Under the pieces are notes generated by a model, which saw only the letters and a program-made list of their open reading frames with translations, was not told where the DNA came from and did no database searches. From an uncultured Eubacteriales bacterium (GTDB lineage: Bacteria > Bacillota > Clostridia > Oscillospirales > CAG-272): a DNA stretch of 64,000 nucleotides. This document shows positions 33,961-41,915 of this stretch, piece by piece. Every line of letters begins with the position of its first letter. Positions within the stretch are counted from its first letter, which is position 1. The position numbers were made by a program, and so were the translations under genes. The stretch covers positions 124,001 to 188,000 of the forward strand of contig CAOKER010000001.1 in assembly GCA_948467545.1 (NCBI GenBank). Reading direction: 5' to 3'.

Positions 33961-34103
33961 TTGACCCTGCGGCGAAAATATGGTAAAATATCTTAAAGCT
34001 AAAGCTTTAAGATGCAAGTTTTGTTTCACCGTCGTAACGGTGATATTGCGGAGCAAAACCACGAAAAATTGCGGTTTGCCCACGAAGTTTGTGGTAAAAT
34101 AAT
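33961..34103 (+). repeat. Family B element with embedded promoter
   Basis: TTGACC (33961-33966), 17 bases, TAAAAT (33984-33989). A perfect 11-bp palindromic hairpin (33990-34000 / 34003-34013) follows at once, then a second hairpin CACCG-N6-CGGTG (34027-34042), then ATTGCGGAGCAAAACC. It ends near a second TGGTAAAATAATA. It faces the kinase-like gene at 34255. It and the adjacent family A copy explain most of the 549-bp gap. Confidence 0.78.
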
Positions 34104-34254
34104 ATATAAATATATAAATAATAAATGCCGCACAGCTTCGTTACCCGTATATTTATTAAGCAGACAAAGAATTCTGCCGGGTTTAAGTACGCTGCGTTAT
34201 TAAGTTGTTTGTTTTAACCGAGTCAGAACCTTGTTAAATGAAAGGAGAATGTAT

Positions 34255-34857
34255 ATGCACAGAATAATAACAGTCGGCAGAGAATTTGGAAGCGGAGGAC
34301 GGGAATTCGGCCGGCGACTTGCGGAAGAGCTTGGAATCGAATATTATGACAAGGAAATTATAACGGAGATTTCAAAGCACACTTCGCTTTCGGAGGAGTA
34401 TATTAAACAGGTAATAGAATGTAAGCCGCATCATCTGTATCCGATTACAATCGGTCAGAGCTTTGCTTATAATGACAATTATGCATTTCAGCAGGTACAG
34501 TCCGTTTATTCTTCACAGTGTCAGATCATGCGTGAAATGGCTGTAAAGGCTCCGTGCGTAATGATAGGGCGATGTGCCGACTATATTCTTCAGGAATATA
34601 AGCCTTATCGGATTTTTGTATATGCCGATATGGAAAGCCGTATTAAGAGGTGTATGGAGCGCAGCTCGGAAGAAGAAAAAGTCAGCGAAAAGGAAATGAA
34701 AGGTCAGATAAACAGCATTGACAAGAGCCGTGCAAAATATTACGAATTCTATACCGGAATGAAATGGGGCGACAAGAAAAATTACGATTTGTGCGTCAAT
34801 ACTACAGACGTTGTAATCAAAGAGATCGTTCCCGTAGTTGCTAAGCTGTTCAAATAA
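34255..34857 (+). CDS. Cytidylate kinase-like P-loop protein
   Basis: 200 aa from ATG 34255 with AAAGGAG 7 bases upstream. The N-terminus RIITVGREFGSGGREFGRRLAEELG is the P-loop variant of the cytidylate-kinase-like family, distinct from Cmk itself. A DKEII motif, a GRCADYIL motif and a basic lid (ESRIKRCMER) follow. It is probably a cytoplasmic nucleoside-monophosphate or related small-molecule kinase; the true substrate of this widespread clostridial family is not known to me. Next gene starts 150 bases downstream. Confidence 0.85.
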   Translation: MHRIITVGREFGSGGREFGRRLAEELGIEYYDKEIITEISKHTSLSEEYIKQVIECKPHHLYPITIGQSFAYNDNYAFQQVQSVYSSQCQIMREMAVKAPCVMIGRCADYILQEYKPYRIFVYADMESRIKRCMERSSEEEKVSEKEMKGQINSIDKSRAKYYEFYTGMKWGDKKNYDLCVNTTDVVIKEIVPVVAKLFK

Positions 34858-35007
34858 AATGATAAAAAACATGGGAACTATGGCTTTAGGAAAACAGCGG
34901 GAAAACAAGAAAAACCGCAAATCACAGAGCATTTTTTACGCTGCCTTTGTCTGTCGGCACAGATGAAGGAAAGGTATTATAATTAAAAAGGAGGCATGGC
35001 AATTAAT

Positions 35008-36114
35008 ATGAAAGAGAATTTGACTGACGGCTTTTGCTGGAGAGATACAGAAAATCATGGAGATACAGTAACGACAGATACAGAAAAATACAAGTCGGTT
35101 GTTGATTGGTCGTATCAGGCACGGTGTCATAATCCCACCGCTTTTGACAAGATTACAGAATGGCTGCTCGACCCAGCCGAGTGGACGGATGAAAAGCTTG
35201 CCGGCAACGAACAATTTTTTATGCAGGGAATACTTGCACGGTTCAAAGCTCAGAATGACAGTCTCCGCAAATGCTTAAAGGAGCTTGAACCCTCCGGAAT
35301 CGTAAACACGGCGGTTTTTGACTGGTTGGATAAATTTGATGCCGAATTGTCCGGAAATACTCAGAGAGATGAGCTTCGTGACGCTGTGTCGGTTATGTTT
35401 TCCGACTTTTCGTCTATGAAAGACGAAAATATACGTAAACAGATTGCCGGAGGTCTAACTGGTCCTTCCGGAGTTGACGGTGTTGACTTTTACGGCTATA
35501 TAAATCTTCTCAAGGATTGTGACGCGTCTGTACAGTATACTCTTTTTATGCCGGATGTTGTCGAAAGCCAGCAGAACGGCTTCAGGGTAGAGCGTTTTGA
35601 GTATAAGAAAATGCCTGCAATGCGCTTTGTCGGACGGAAATCGATTGGAGATGTCTCGGACGCGGATATGCGGATTGCTGCCGATACGATGCGCGTGCTT
35701 GATTCTATGACCGAATATAAAAGCGGATTCGATGCTGATGTTTTATTAATTCATCATTACGGCTTAAATGTCGATGTTGAGCATTGTCATCCGTTTTGGG
35801 GCAGATTTATGAAAGCGGACGCCCCTGTTCCGGAGGGATTTGTATGCTTTGATTTTATTCCGAAAATAACAGGTGGTTTTACAGCGGGAGCGCCGTATCT
35901 TTCTCAGTTTGCATACGCTGTTTTTTCGGGGAACAAGGAGAATTTACATAAAAAAGAGGGATATGATACAAACGCTATGTATGATGTCACCAGAAATATT
36001 ATTTTAGGTCAGGGCGTGCTCATACCCTACCCGGAAAAATATTGGACTGCCGAGGTTTTCCCTGACGGATACGTTAACGGAAGCTGCGCTTTTATGTTCA
36101 GTGTAGATCTGTAA
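35008..36114 (+). CDS. Unrecognised 368-aa soluble protein, possibly with a GyrI-like effector domain
   Basis: AAGGAGG precedes two in-frame ATGs (34996 and 35008); 35008 has the more credible spacing. No signal peptide or membrane segment. The first ~170 residues are helical and charged. From about residue 195 (FRVERFEYKKMPAMRFVGRKS) to the end the layout resembles AraC-type effector-binding (GyrI-like) domains: a strand, PEGFVCFDFIP, then YLSQFAYAVFSG and EVFPDG. No DNA-binding HTH is evident. This suggests a small-molecule sensor, but it is an inference from pattern. A terminator lies 135 bases downstream. Confidence 0.7.
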   Translation: MKENLTDGFCWRDTENHGDTVTTDTEKYKSVVDWSYQARCHNPTAFDKITEWLLDPAEWTDEKLAGNEQFFMQGILARFKAQNDSLRKCLKELEPSGIVNTAVFDWLDKFDAELSGNTQRDELRDAVSVMFSDFSSMKDENIRKQIAGGLTGPSGVDGVDFYGYINLLKDCDASVQYTLFMPDVVESQQNGFRVERFEYKKMPAMRFVGRKSIGDVSDADMRIAADTMRVLDSMTEYKSGFDADVLLIHHYGLNVDVEHCHPFWGRFMKADAPVPEGFVCFDFIPKITGGFTAGAPYLSQFAYAVFSGNKENLHKKEGYDTNAMYDVTRNIILGQGVLIPYPEKYWTAEVFPDGYVNGSCAFMFSVDL

Positions 36115-36248
36115 GTATAAGTATATTGTTTTTTTATTCTTCCTGCGTCAGAGTGTCGTAAAGACGGGAAAGAGCCGCCGAATTGTGTTGATGCTTTCCG
36201 ATAATGGCAAGACTTATAAACCGACGGGAGACGTCTTAAAAATCAGTG

Positions 36249-36289
36249 GCTTCCGCAAATGAAAAAACATTTGCGGAAGCCTGTTTTTT
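36249..36289 (+). terminator. Rho-independent terminator
   Basis: A perfect 13-bp stem (GCTTCCGCAAATG / CATTTGCGGAAGC) with an A6 loop, then CTGTTTTTT. It ends the plus-strand unit and lies near the 3' end of the convergent manA. Confidence 0.9.
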
Positions 36290-36366
36290 GGTATTATTGC
36301 TCCTGCGCGGACTGTTCGCCGGACGCTGTGTGATGATACGGCTCAGTCAAACTTTAATATACTTTT

Positions 36367-37254
36367 TTACCATGTCATAGTAAGAAAAGTAACGTCGTTT
36401 CCTTGTATATCCGCTGTACAGCCGGAAGGAATATAGTAGCTGTCACCCTGTATGAGCTTGCATCCGCATATAGCCGCGTCTGGATCGCTTTTGATGCAGG
36501 TAAGGAATGTCGGAGCGGGGCTGTTCTCAACTTTGATTTTTCCGCTGCAAGAGTGTTTATGTACCGAGAAAAAGCTGCAGCGGGAAAGTCCTGGAACTGC
36601 GATTCCGTCGCCTTCCTTAAACACTCTGTGCAGGTTTATTGTTTTTACAGCTTCTTCTGTATGCAGAGGTCTGCCGCGCCCAAAATCGTATATGCGCTCT
36701 GTTATATCGTTGTTTTGCTGAAATTCTACTGCGAGAATTCCTTTGCCCAATGCGTGAATTAATCCTGGAGGAATCATATAAAACTCTCCCGGACGCACTT
36801 TTTTCTTGTTAAGCATATACTTTATTCTGCCGTCGCAAAGCTCACGGGAAAGATTCTTTTTTTTGAAGCTTTTATTTAATCCGTATATGATTTCCGCTCC
36901 GGGTTCGGCTTCGGCTATATACCATAATTCGGTTTTTTCGGGATGAACCTGAACGGACAGGGTTGAACCTGCATCTATATATTTTACCATAACCGGGAAT
37001 TTAGATGCTTTTCTTATTCCCAAATATCTGTCAAGGCGCATGCCTGTACACTCTCCGTTCCCTATAATGCTGCAATTTCTATCGGATATTATGAGTTCGG
37101 CTGTTTCGCCGAGCCTTATACTGCTGTCGGGAGCTTCTTTGTCGGCTTCGGCAGGCAGAGGCTTAGCGTAACGCGCGGAGAGTTTTGCTCCGCCCCAAAT
37201 CTTTGCGATCGGAATCGGAACCAGTCTGAGGGGGTAAAGCGGATAATTCTTCAT
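36367..37254 (-). CDS. manA: Mannose-6-phosphate isomerase, class I
   Basis: 295 aa. It interconverts mannose-6-P and fructose-6-P; zinc-dependent cupin. Visible motifs are KIWGGAKL, GETAEL, STLSVQVHPEK (zinc-binding HPEK) and MIPPGLIHALGKG (the second metal His). Length is short but usual for the Firmicute form. ATG 37254 is preceded by GAAAGGC. It stands alone, convergent with the gene at 35008. Confidence 0.93.
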   Translation of the reverse strand: MKNYPLYPLRLVPIPIAKIWGGAKLSARYAKPLPAEADKEAPDSSIRLGETAELIISDRNCSIIGNGECTGMRLDRYLGIRKASKFPVMVKYIDAGSTLSVQVHPEKTELWYIAEAEPGAEIIYGLNKSFKKKNLSRELCDGRIKYMLNKKKVRPGEFYMIPPGLIHALGKGILAVEFQQNNDITERIYDFGRGRPLHTEEAVKTINLHRVFKEGDGIAVPGLSRCSFFSVHKHSCSGKIKVENSPAPTFLTCIKSDPDAAICGCKLIQGDSYYIPSGCTADIQGNDVTFLTMTW

Positions 37255-37422
37255 AGATTTGAATGCCTTTCTGATTTGTGTCGGATGTAAAGCGGATTTT
37301 CATGATTTGTATTTTTAATATAATATTTTTGCGGCGGAGAGGCGCGGTCCGGAATCATGCCGCTGTAATTCAAATAACTTATTTAATTATAAATTATTAG
37401 TCTTTTTTCGTCAATATATCTG

Positions 37423-37451
37423 TTGCTTTTTTTTGTAAAATAATGTATAAT
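37423..37451 (+). promoter_or_regulatory. Putative promoter for the helicase gene
   Basis: TTGCTT (37423-37428), 17 bases, TATAAT (37446-37451); good -10, weak -35. Confidence 0.5.
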
Positions 37452-37508
37452 CTATTATGAAGTTAAGGGGGAAAGCAGCAGAAATTATATGGTCTGCTTA
37501 TTCTTTGA

Positions 37509-37625
37509 TAATAACAGAAGACACCGAGGAGTAAGCCTCGGTGAAAATCTTCTGTCCCTTATTGAATAATAACAGAAAGCAAGATGTCCACCGCTTCTCC
37601 GGCGGCGGATTTTACGATATTATGG
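37509..37625 (+). repeat. Family A: short copy followed in tandem by a truncated copy
   Basis: The first copy starts ATAACAGAAGACACC, contains a strong hairpin CACCGAGG-N6-CCTCGGTG (37522-37543) and ends TCCCTTATTGAA. The second starts directly after (ATAACAGAAAGCAAGATGTCC) and breaks off ~17 bases before the pcrA start. The hairpin lies in the pcrA leader. Confidence 0.6.
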
Positions 37626-37641
37626 TATGGAAAGGTAAATT

Positions 37642-40086
37642 ATGACTGACATCATTGAAGGTATGGAAAACGGCGGAATGAGCCTGCAGAAAAGATATAC
37701 GTGCGCAAAACGCAGAATTTTTGAAAGAATGTATTCGGCTCTGAACCGCGAGCAGAGGGAGGCTGTATTTACCGTCCGCGGACCGCTTCTCATACTTGCC
37801 GGAGCCGGGAGCGGAAAAACGACGGTTCTTACTCAAAGAATAGCATTTATAATTAAATACGGAAACGCATATTATTCCGAGGCTCCGTCGGAACTTCGGG
37901 ATTCGTATGTCCGGAAGCTCGAAGAGATTGCGTCAGATGAAAAACTCGGAGCTGAAGAACTTGAAGCCGCGGCGCAGACCTTTATATCCGGCGCATGCCC
38001 TCCATGGGCAATCCTTGCAATAACGTTTACAAATAAGGCTGCCGGCGAAATGAAGTCAAGGCTCAGCCGCATGTTTGGCGAGACTTCGGATGACTGTGCG
38101 GAATGTGATGTTACAGCGGGAACATTTCATTCGGTATGCCTCCGTATTCTCCGCAAGTACCATGATGCTGCAGGCTATGCATCTTCCTTTACTATTTATG
38201 ATACCGACGATACAAAAAAGGCGATTCAGGCTTGCATGAAGGAGCTTTCCATAGATGAGAAAACACTTGCAATAAGGGCGGTTCAGAGCGCGATCAGCCG
38301 CGCAAAGGACAGATTGATCGAACCGCAGCAGTTTGCGGCTGAGGCAGGCAGCGATTATACGCTTGAGCGAATAGCCAATATTTATGATTGCTATCAGAAA
38401 CGGCTGAAATCCGGAAACGCGCTTGATTTTGATGACATAATTATGGAGACGGTGAAGCTTCTCAGAGAAAACAGCGAAATCCGTGACTATTATCAGCACA
38501 GATATAAATATGTCTGTGTAGACGAGTATCAGGATACAAACGAGGCACAGTTTGAGCTTATAAAACTGCTGTCCGGAGGATACCGGAATATTATGGTTGT
38601 CGGTGACGACGATCAGAGTATTTATAAGTTCCGCGGTGCGCGCATTGAAAATATATTGAGCTTTGAGAAAAACTATGAGGGCGCACGCGTGATACGTCTT
38701 GAGGAAAATTACCGTTCCGCAGGGAATATTCTTGATGCCGCGAACGCGGTAATTTCGCATAATGCGGGAAGAATGGGCAAGACCCTCAGAACCGAGAGGG
38801 AAAGCGGCGAAAAAATCAAAATCAAGCGGCTTGAAAATCAGAACGAGGAAGCACGGTATATTATTAATAAAATCGGTGAGCTGGCGCTGAGGGAAAAGAG
38901 AAAATACAGCGATTTTGCCGTTCTTTACCGTGTGAACGCACAGTCAAACGGTCTTGAGAATACATTTGCGAGAAGCGGAATACCTTACCGCATACTTGGC
39001 GGAATGCGTTTTTTTGAGCGCAAAGAGGTCAAGGATATTCTTGCTTACCTTTGTGTTGTCAATAATACATCAGACGATTTGAGGCTCAAAAGAATAATAA
39101 ATGAGCCGAGGCGTAAAATCGGAGAGACTACGGTTAATACCGTCGAGCGTCTGGCGGCTGCGCAGGGATGTTCGATGTTTGACATTATGAGCCGCGCGCA
39201 GGACTATATGGTTCTTGCGAAAACTGCGTCTAAGCTTTTGGATTTTGTTTCGATAATCAATACGCTTCGCTCCATAGCGGAAACAGAGCAGCTTTCTGTT
39301 TTGGTTGAAAATACTATAGAGCGCACAGGCTACAGAAACATGATTCTTATGATGGGGGATTCGGAGCTTGACAGGCTTGAAAATATACAGGAGCTTGTTT
39401 CGACCGCCGTAGATTATGAAACTCGAATTGAGGCGGCGGAGGGGAATGAAAGCCCGACACTTACGGGATTCCTTGAGGAGATTGCTCTGGTCGCGGATAT
39501 CGACAATTACGATTCCGCCGCGGATGCGGTTTCACTGATGACGATACACAGCGCGAAAGGACTGGAATTTCCGGTCGTATTTCTGCCCGGCTTTGAGGAC
39601 GGCATTTTTCCGGGAATTCAGTCTATGACCGAGGATGAAAATTTAGAGGAGGAACGACGGCTTGCATACGTTGCGATAACGCGAGCAAAGGACAGGATAT
39701 ACATTTCTCACGTCAGGGAGAGACTTTTATACGGACGCACATCGCACAATCAGATTTCACGTTTCGCGTCGGAAATTCCAGAAGAGCTTACAGACAGCGA
39801 GCACCTTATACATAAAAGCGAATCCGATGATTTTATGAGGAAAGAACGCCGTACAAGGAGAAAAACGATAATTTCGGATGAGCTAAAGCAAAAGGGAGCT
39901 AATAATTTCAGGGAGTCCGGCGGCGACCGATTTGTTCCCGGAGACTGTGTGGAGCATTCCTCGTTCGGACGCGGACAGGTGATTTCTGCGATTCCGATTG
40001 CGTCCGACATGCTGTATGAAATTATTTTTGATGACGTCGGCACAAAGAAGCTTATGGGTGCATATGCTCATTTGAAAAGAGTGTGA
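37642..40086 (+). CDS. pcrA: ATP-dependent DNA helicase PcrA/UvrD
   Basis: 814 aa SF1A helicase for repair and replication-transcription conflicts. In order: Q motif region LNREQREAVF, Walker A AGAGSGKTTVLTQRI, motif Ia AITFTNKAAGEMKSRL, motif II CVDEYQDTNEAQ, motif III GDDDQSIYKFRGA, motif IV region, motif V MTIHSAKGLEFPVVFLPG, motif VI AYVAITRAK. The C-terminal end (DCVEHSSFGRGQVISAI) is the Tudor-like PcrA tail that binds RNA polymerase. GAAAGG lies 6 bases before ATG 37642. There is an extra charged insert of ~40 aa after motif I. Confidence 0.96.
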   Translation: MTDIIEGMENGGMSLQKRYTCAKRRIFERMYSALNREQREAVFTVRGPLLILAGAGSGKTTVLTQRIAFIIKYGNAYYSEAPSELRDSYVRKLEEIASDEKLGAEELEAAAQTFISGACPPWAILAITFTNKAAGEMKSRLSRMFGETSDDCAECDVTAGTFHSVCLRILRKYHDAAGYASSFTIYDTDDTKKAIQACMKELSIDEKTLAIRAVQSAISRAKDRLIEPQQFAAEAGSDYTLERIANIYDCYQKRLKSGNALDFDDIIMETVKLLRENSEIRDYYQHRYKYVCVDEYQDTNEAQFELIKLLSGGYRNIMVVGDDDQSIYKFRGARIENILSFEKNYEGARVIRLEENYRSAGNILDAANAVISHNAGRMGKTLRTERESGEKIKIKRLENQNEEARYIINKIGELALREKRKYSDFAVLYRVNAQSNGLENTFARSGIPYRILGGMRFFERKEVKDILAYLCVVNNTSDDLRLKRIINEPRRKIGETTVNTVERLAAAQGCSMFDIMSRAQDYMVLAKTASKLLDFVSIINTLRSIAETEQLSVLVENTIERTGYRNMILMMGDSELDRLENIQELVSTAVDYETRIEAAEGNESPTLTGFLEEIALVADIDNYDSAADAVSLMTIHSAKGLEFPVVFLPGFEDGIFPGIQSMTEDENLEEERRLAYVAITRAKDRIYISHVRERLLYGRTSHNQISRFASEIPEELTDSEHLIHKSESDDFMRKERRTRRKTIISDELKQKGANNFRESGGDRFVPGDCVEHSSFGRGQVISAIPIASDMLYEIIFDDVGTKKLMGAYAHLKRV

Positions 40087-40209
40087 CATGCAGAGATTAT
40101 ATAGCAAAAAATAAAAAAACTATGTAAGTCAGGTGCGGCAAGCTGAATGCTGCTGAGTATATATCGTGTTTTTTCTCGTATAATAAAAACAGAACGGAAA
40201 TTAAATCAC

Positions 40210-40344
40210 ATGGAAAGTCTGAATGGGAATTTTCAAACTGAAGTGTTGATACTGCCGGAAGGAGTAGCCGGTATCCGGGAATATTTAAATATATTGTTTT
40301 TTGCCTGCCGCGCTGCTGCGGAGGAGGAATGGAGATTGTTATGA
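40210..40344 (+). CDS. Possible small upstream ORF coupled to trxB
   Basis: 44 codons from ATG 40210, ending in TGA 40342-40344 that overlaps the trxB ATG at 40341 (ATGA). No recognisable domain and only a weak ribosome-binding site. The overlap geometry is that of translational coupling, but a chance ORF is at least as likely. Confidence 0.25.
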   Translation: MESLNGNFQTEVLILPEGVAGIREYLNILFFACRAAAEEEWRLL

Positions 40345-41249
40345 CTGATATACTGATAGTGGGGGCCGGTCCGGCCGGTCTTACCGCGGCTGTATACGCC
40401 TGCAGGGCTGGTATGAAGGTTACTGTGTTTGATAAAAATCTTTACGGCGGTCAGGCTGCCATAACCAAGGATATTGAAAATTTTCCCGCTATTGATAATA
40501 TCAACGGAGCGGATTTTTCTCACCGTCTTTATAAGCAGGCGCTTAAAGCAGGTGCCGATGTTCGATTTGAAGAAGTGCAGTCTGTGAAGCTGACAGAAAA
40601 AATCAAAACTGCGGAAACTTCGGACGGAAGCTATCAGGCTCGTACCGTCATACTTGCTCACGGCGTTCGCAGAAGACATCTTGAGTGTCCGGGAGAGACG
40701 GAATTTCTCGGCAAAGGAGTGTCATACTGCGCGACATGCGACGGACCTTTTTACAAAAACAGAGATGTAGCTGTTGTCGGCGGGGGAAATACTGCATTGG
40801 AAGACGCTTTGTTTTTGGTGAAATATTGCCGTTCGGTTACGCTTATTCACCGCAGGGCTTCATTTAAGGCAGAAAAAACGCTTGTCGATGCGGTCAGAAA
40901 ACAGCCGAAGATAAGATGTATAATTGGAAGTGCGGTTGAACGTATAGAGGGTGATTTGGGAGTAACCGCTTTGATGCTTCGCGGAGGAGGAAGCGGAACG
41001 TATCGCCTGGGGGTAAGCGGAGTATTCATTGCAATCGGATACGAGCCTGACAATGCATGGCTTGAAGGCCAGCTTCCTCTTGACAGCTTGGGATATATAT
41101 TGTCTGACGAGAGCTGTTCGACTGCTTTACCTGGAGTTTTTGTCGCAGGAGATAACCGCCGAAAAATTCTGCGTCAGCTTGTAACGGCTGCGTCGGACGG
41201 CGCTGTTGCGGCATATCAGGCCGCTTCGTATATACACTTGAACGAATAG
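40341..41249 (+). CDS. trxB: Thioredoxin-disulfide reductase (NADPH)
   Basis: 302 aa flavoprotein. FAD motif ILIVGAGPAGLTAAVYACRAG, the redox-active CATC in GVSYCATCDGPF, NADPH motif VAVVGGGNTALEDALFL with HRRASF, and the C-terminal FAD motif GVFVAGDNRR. Length normal. In-frame ATGs at 40329 and 40341 both follow GGAGG-type sites; 40341 gives the family-typical start. No thioredoxin gene is adjacent. Confidence 0.95.
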   Translation: MTDILIVGAGPAGLTAAVYACRAGMKVTVFDKNLYGGQAAITKDIENFPAIDNINGADFSHRLYKQALKAGADVRFEEVQSVKLTEKIKTAETSDGSYQARTVILAHGVRRRHLECPGETEFLGKGVSYCATCDGPFYKNRDVAVVGGGNTALEDALFLVKYCRSVTLIHRRASFKAEKTLVDAVRKQPKIRCIIGSAVERIEGDLGVTALMLRGGGSGTYRLGVSGVFIAIGYEPDNAWLEGQLPLDSLGYILSDESCSTALPGVFVAGDNRRKILRQLVTAASDGAVAAYQAASYIHLNE

Positions 41250-41345
41250 CGCTTAGTTTTTGTCATAGCCCGCGCCGATTGCTGGGTGTATTTAAGATCT
41301 TGTTGGAATTTCTGAAAAAAGAACGGATAAAAAGTTAAAAAAATG

Positions 41346-41532
41346 TTGACATAGTTTTCATTTTATGGTATAATATCTTAAAGCGTAACGCTTTAAGATG
41401 CAAGTTTCGTTTTGCTGTCACAGACAGTGATTTTGCGGAGCAAAATCTCGAAACATTGCAGACAGTCCGAATTTTATAGTATAATATTCTAAAGCATAAC
41501 GTTCTAAGATGCAAGTTTTGTTTTACTGCGGA
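41346..41532 (+). repeat. Family B element, tandem pair, with a perfect promoter
   Basis: TTGACA (41346-41351), 17 bases, TATAAT (41369-41374): full consensus. Then an 11-bp hairpin (41375-41385 / 41389-41399), a second hairpin CTGT-N5-ACAG (41415-41427), and ATTTTGCGGAGCAAAAT. A second, partial copy starts at ~41476 with its own TATAAT. It points at the liv operon ~400 bases away. It accounts for part of the 666-bp gap 41250-41915. Confidence 0.82.
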
Positions 41533-41600
41533 GTGTGCCGAATTTTTCAGCTGCGTCACAGTCCCGCTGAATCGCACTAACGGTGTTTTGTGCCTTATAG
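41533..41600 (+). repeat. Family A element, 3' half, fused to family B
   Basis: Sequence with GAATTTTTCAGCTGCG and the terminal TAACGGTGTTTTGTGCCTTAT matches the 3' half of family A and follows the partial B copy without a gap. Confidence 0.6.
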
Positions 41601-41801
41601 GAGCAGAGAAATTTTATTTTTCGGATTTGTTTGTGACTATGTTGAAAGAGAATTATATTACGTTTTCGGGATTTTTCTAAGGTTAATAATTTTAAGGTAC
41701 GGTAGCATGGCTTTTTTATAGAAGATGTCTGCGTACGGGAAATCAACCATACGAACGGTACTGTAATTATCTTTTGCAGTGCCGCTTTTTGTTTTTACCG
41801 T

Positions 41802-41850
41802 GTATTTCCGATAATATCTATAGATTGCTTTTTAATCTGTACGGAAATAC
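41802..41850 (+). promoter_or_regulatory. Structured leader hairpin ahead of the liv operon
   Basis: A perfect 9-bp outer stem (GTATTTCCG / CGGAAATAC) encloses a 5-bp inner stem (AGATT / AATCT). It lies 65 bases before livJ and could be an operator dyad or part of an attenuator; no known riboswitch matches. Confidence 0.5.
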
Positions 41851-41915
41851 ATGTATAAATATATTTATATTTGGAATTCCGGCCATTTGTTCGGTATTCC
41901 GGAAAGAGGACAGAA

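Noticed and set aside
41504..41746. 80-codon minus-strand ORF in the trxB-livJ gap
   Set aside because: Antisense to the B/A mosaic, no domain, no SD site.
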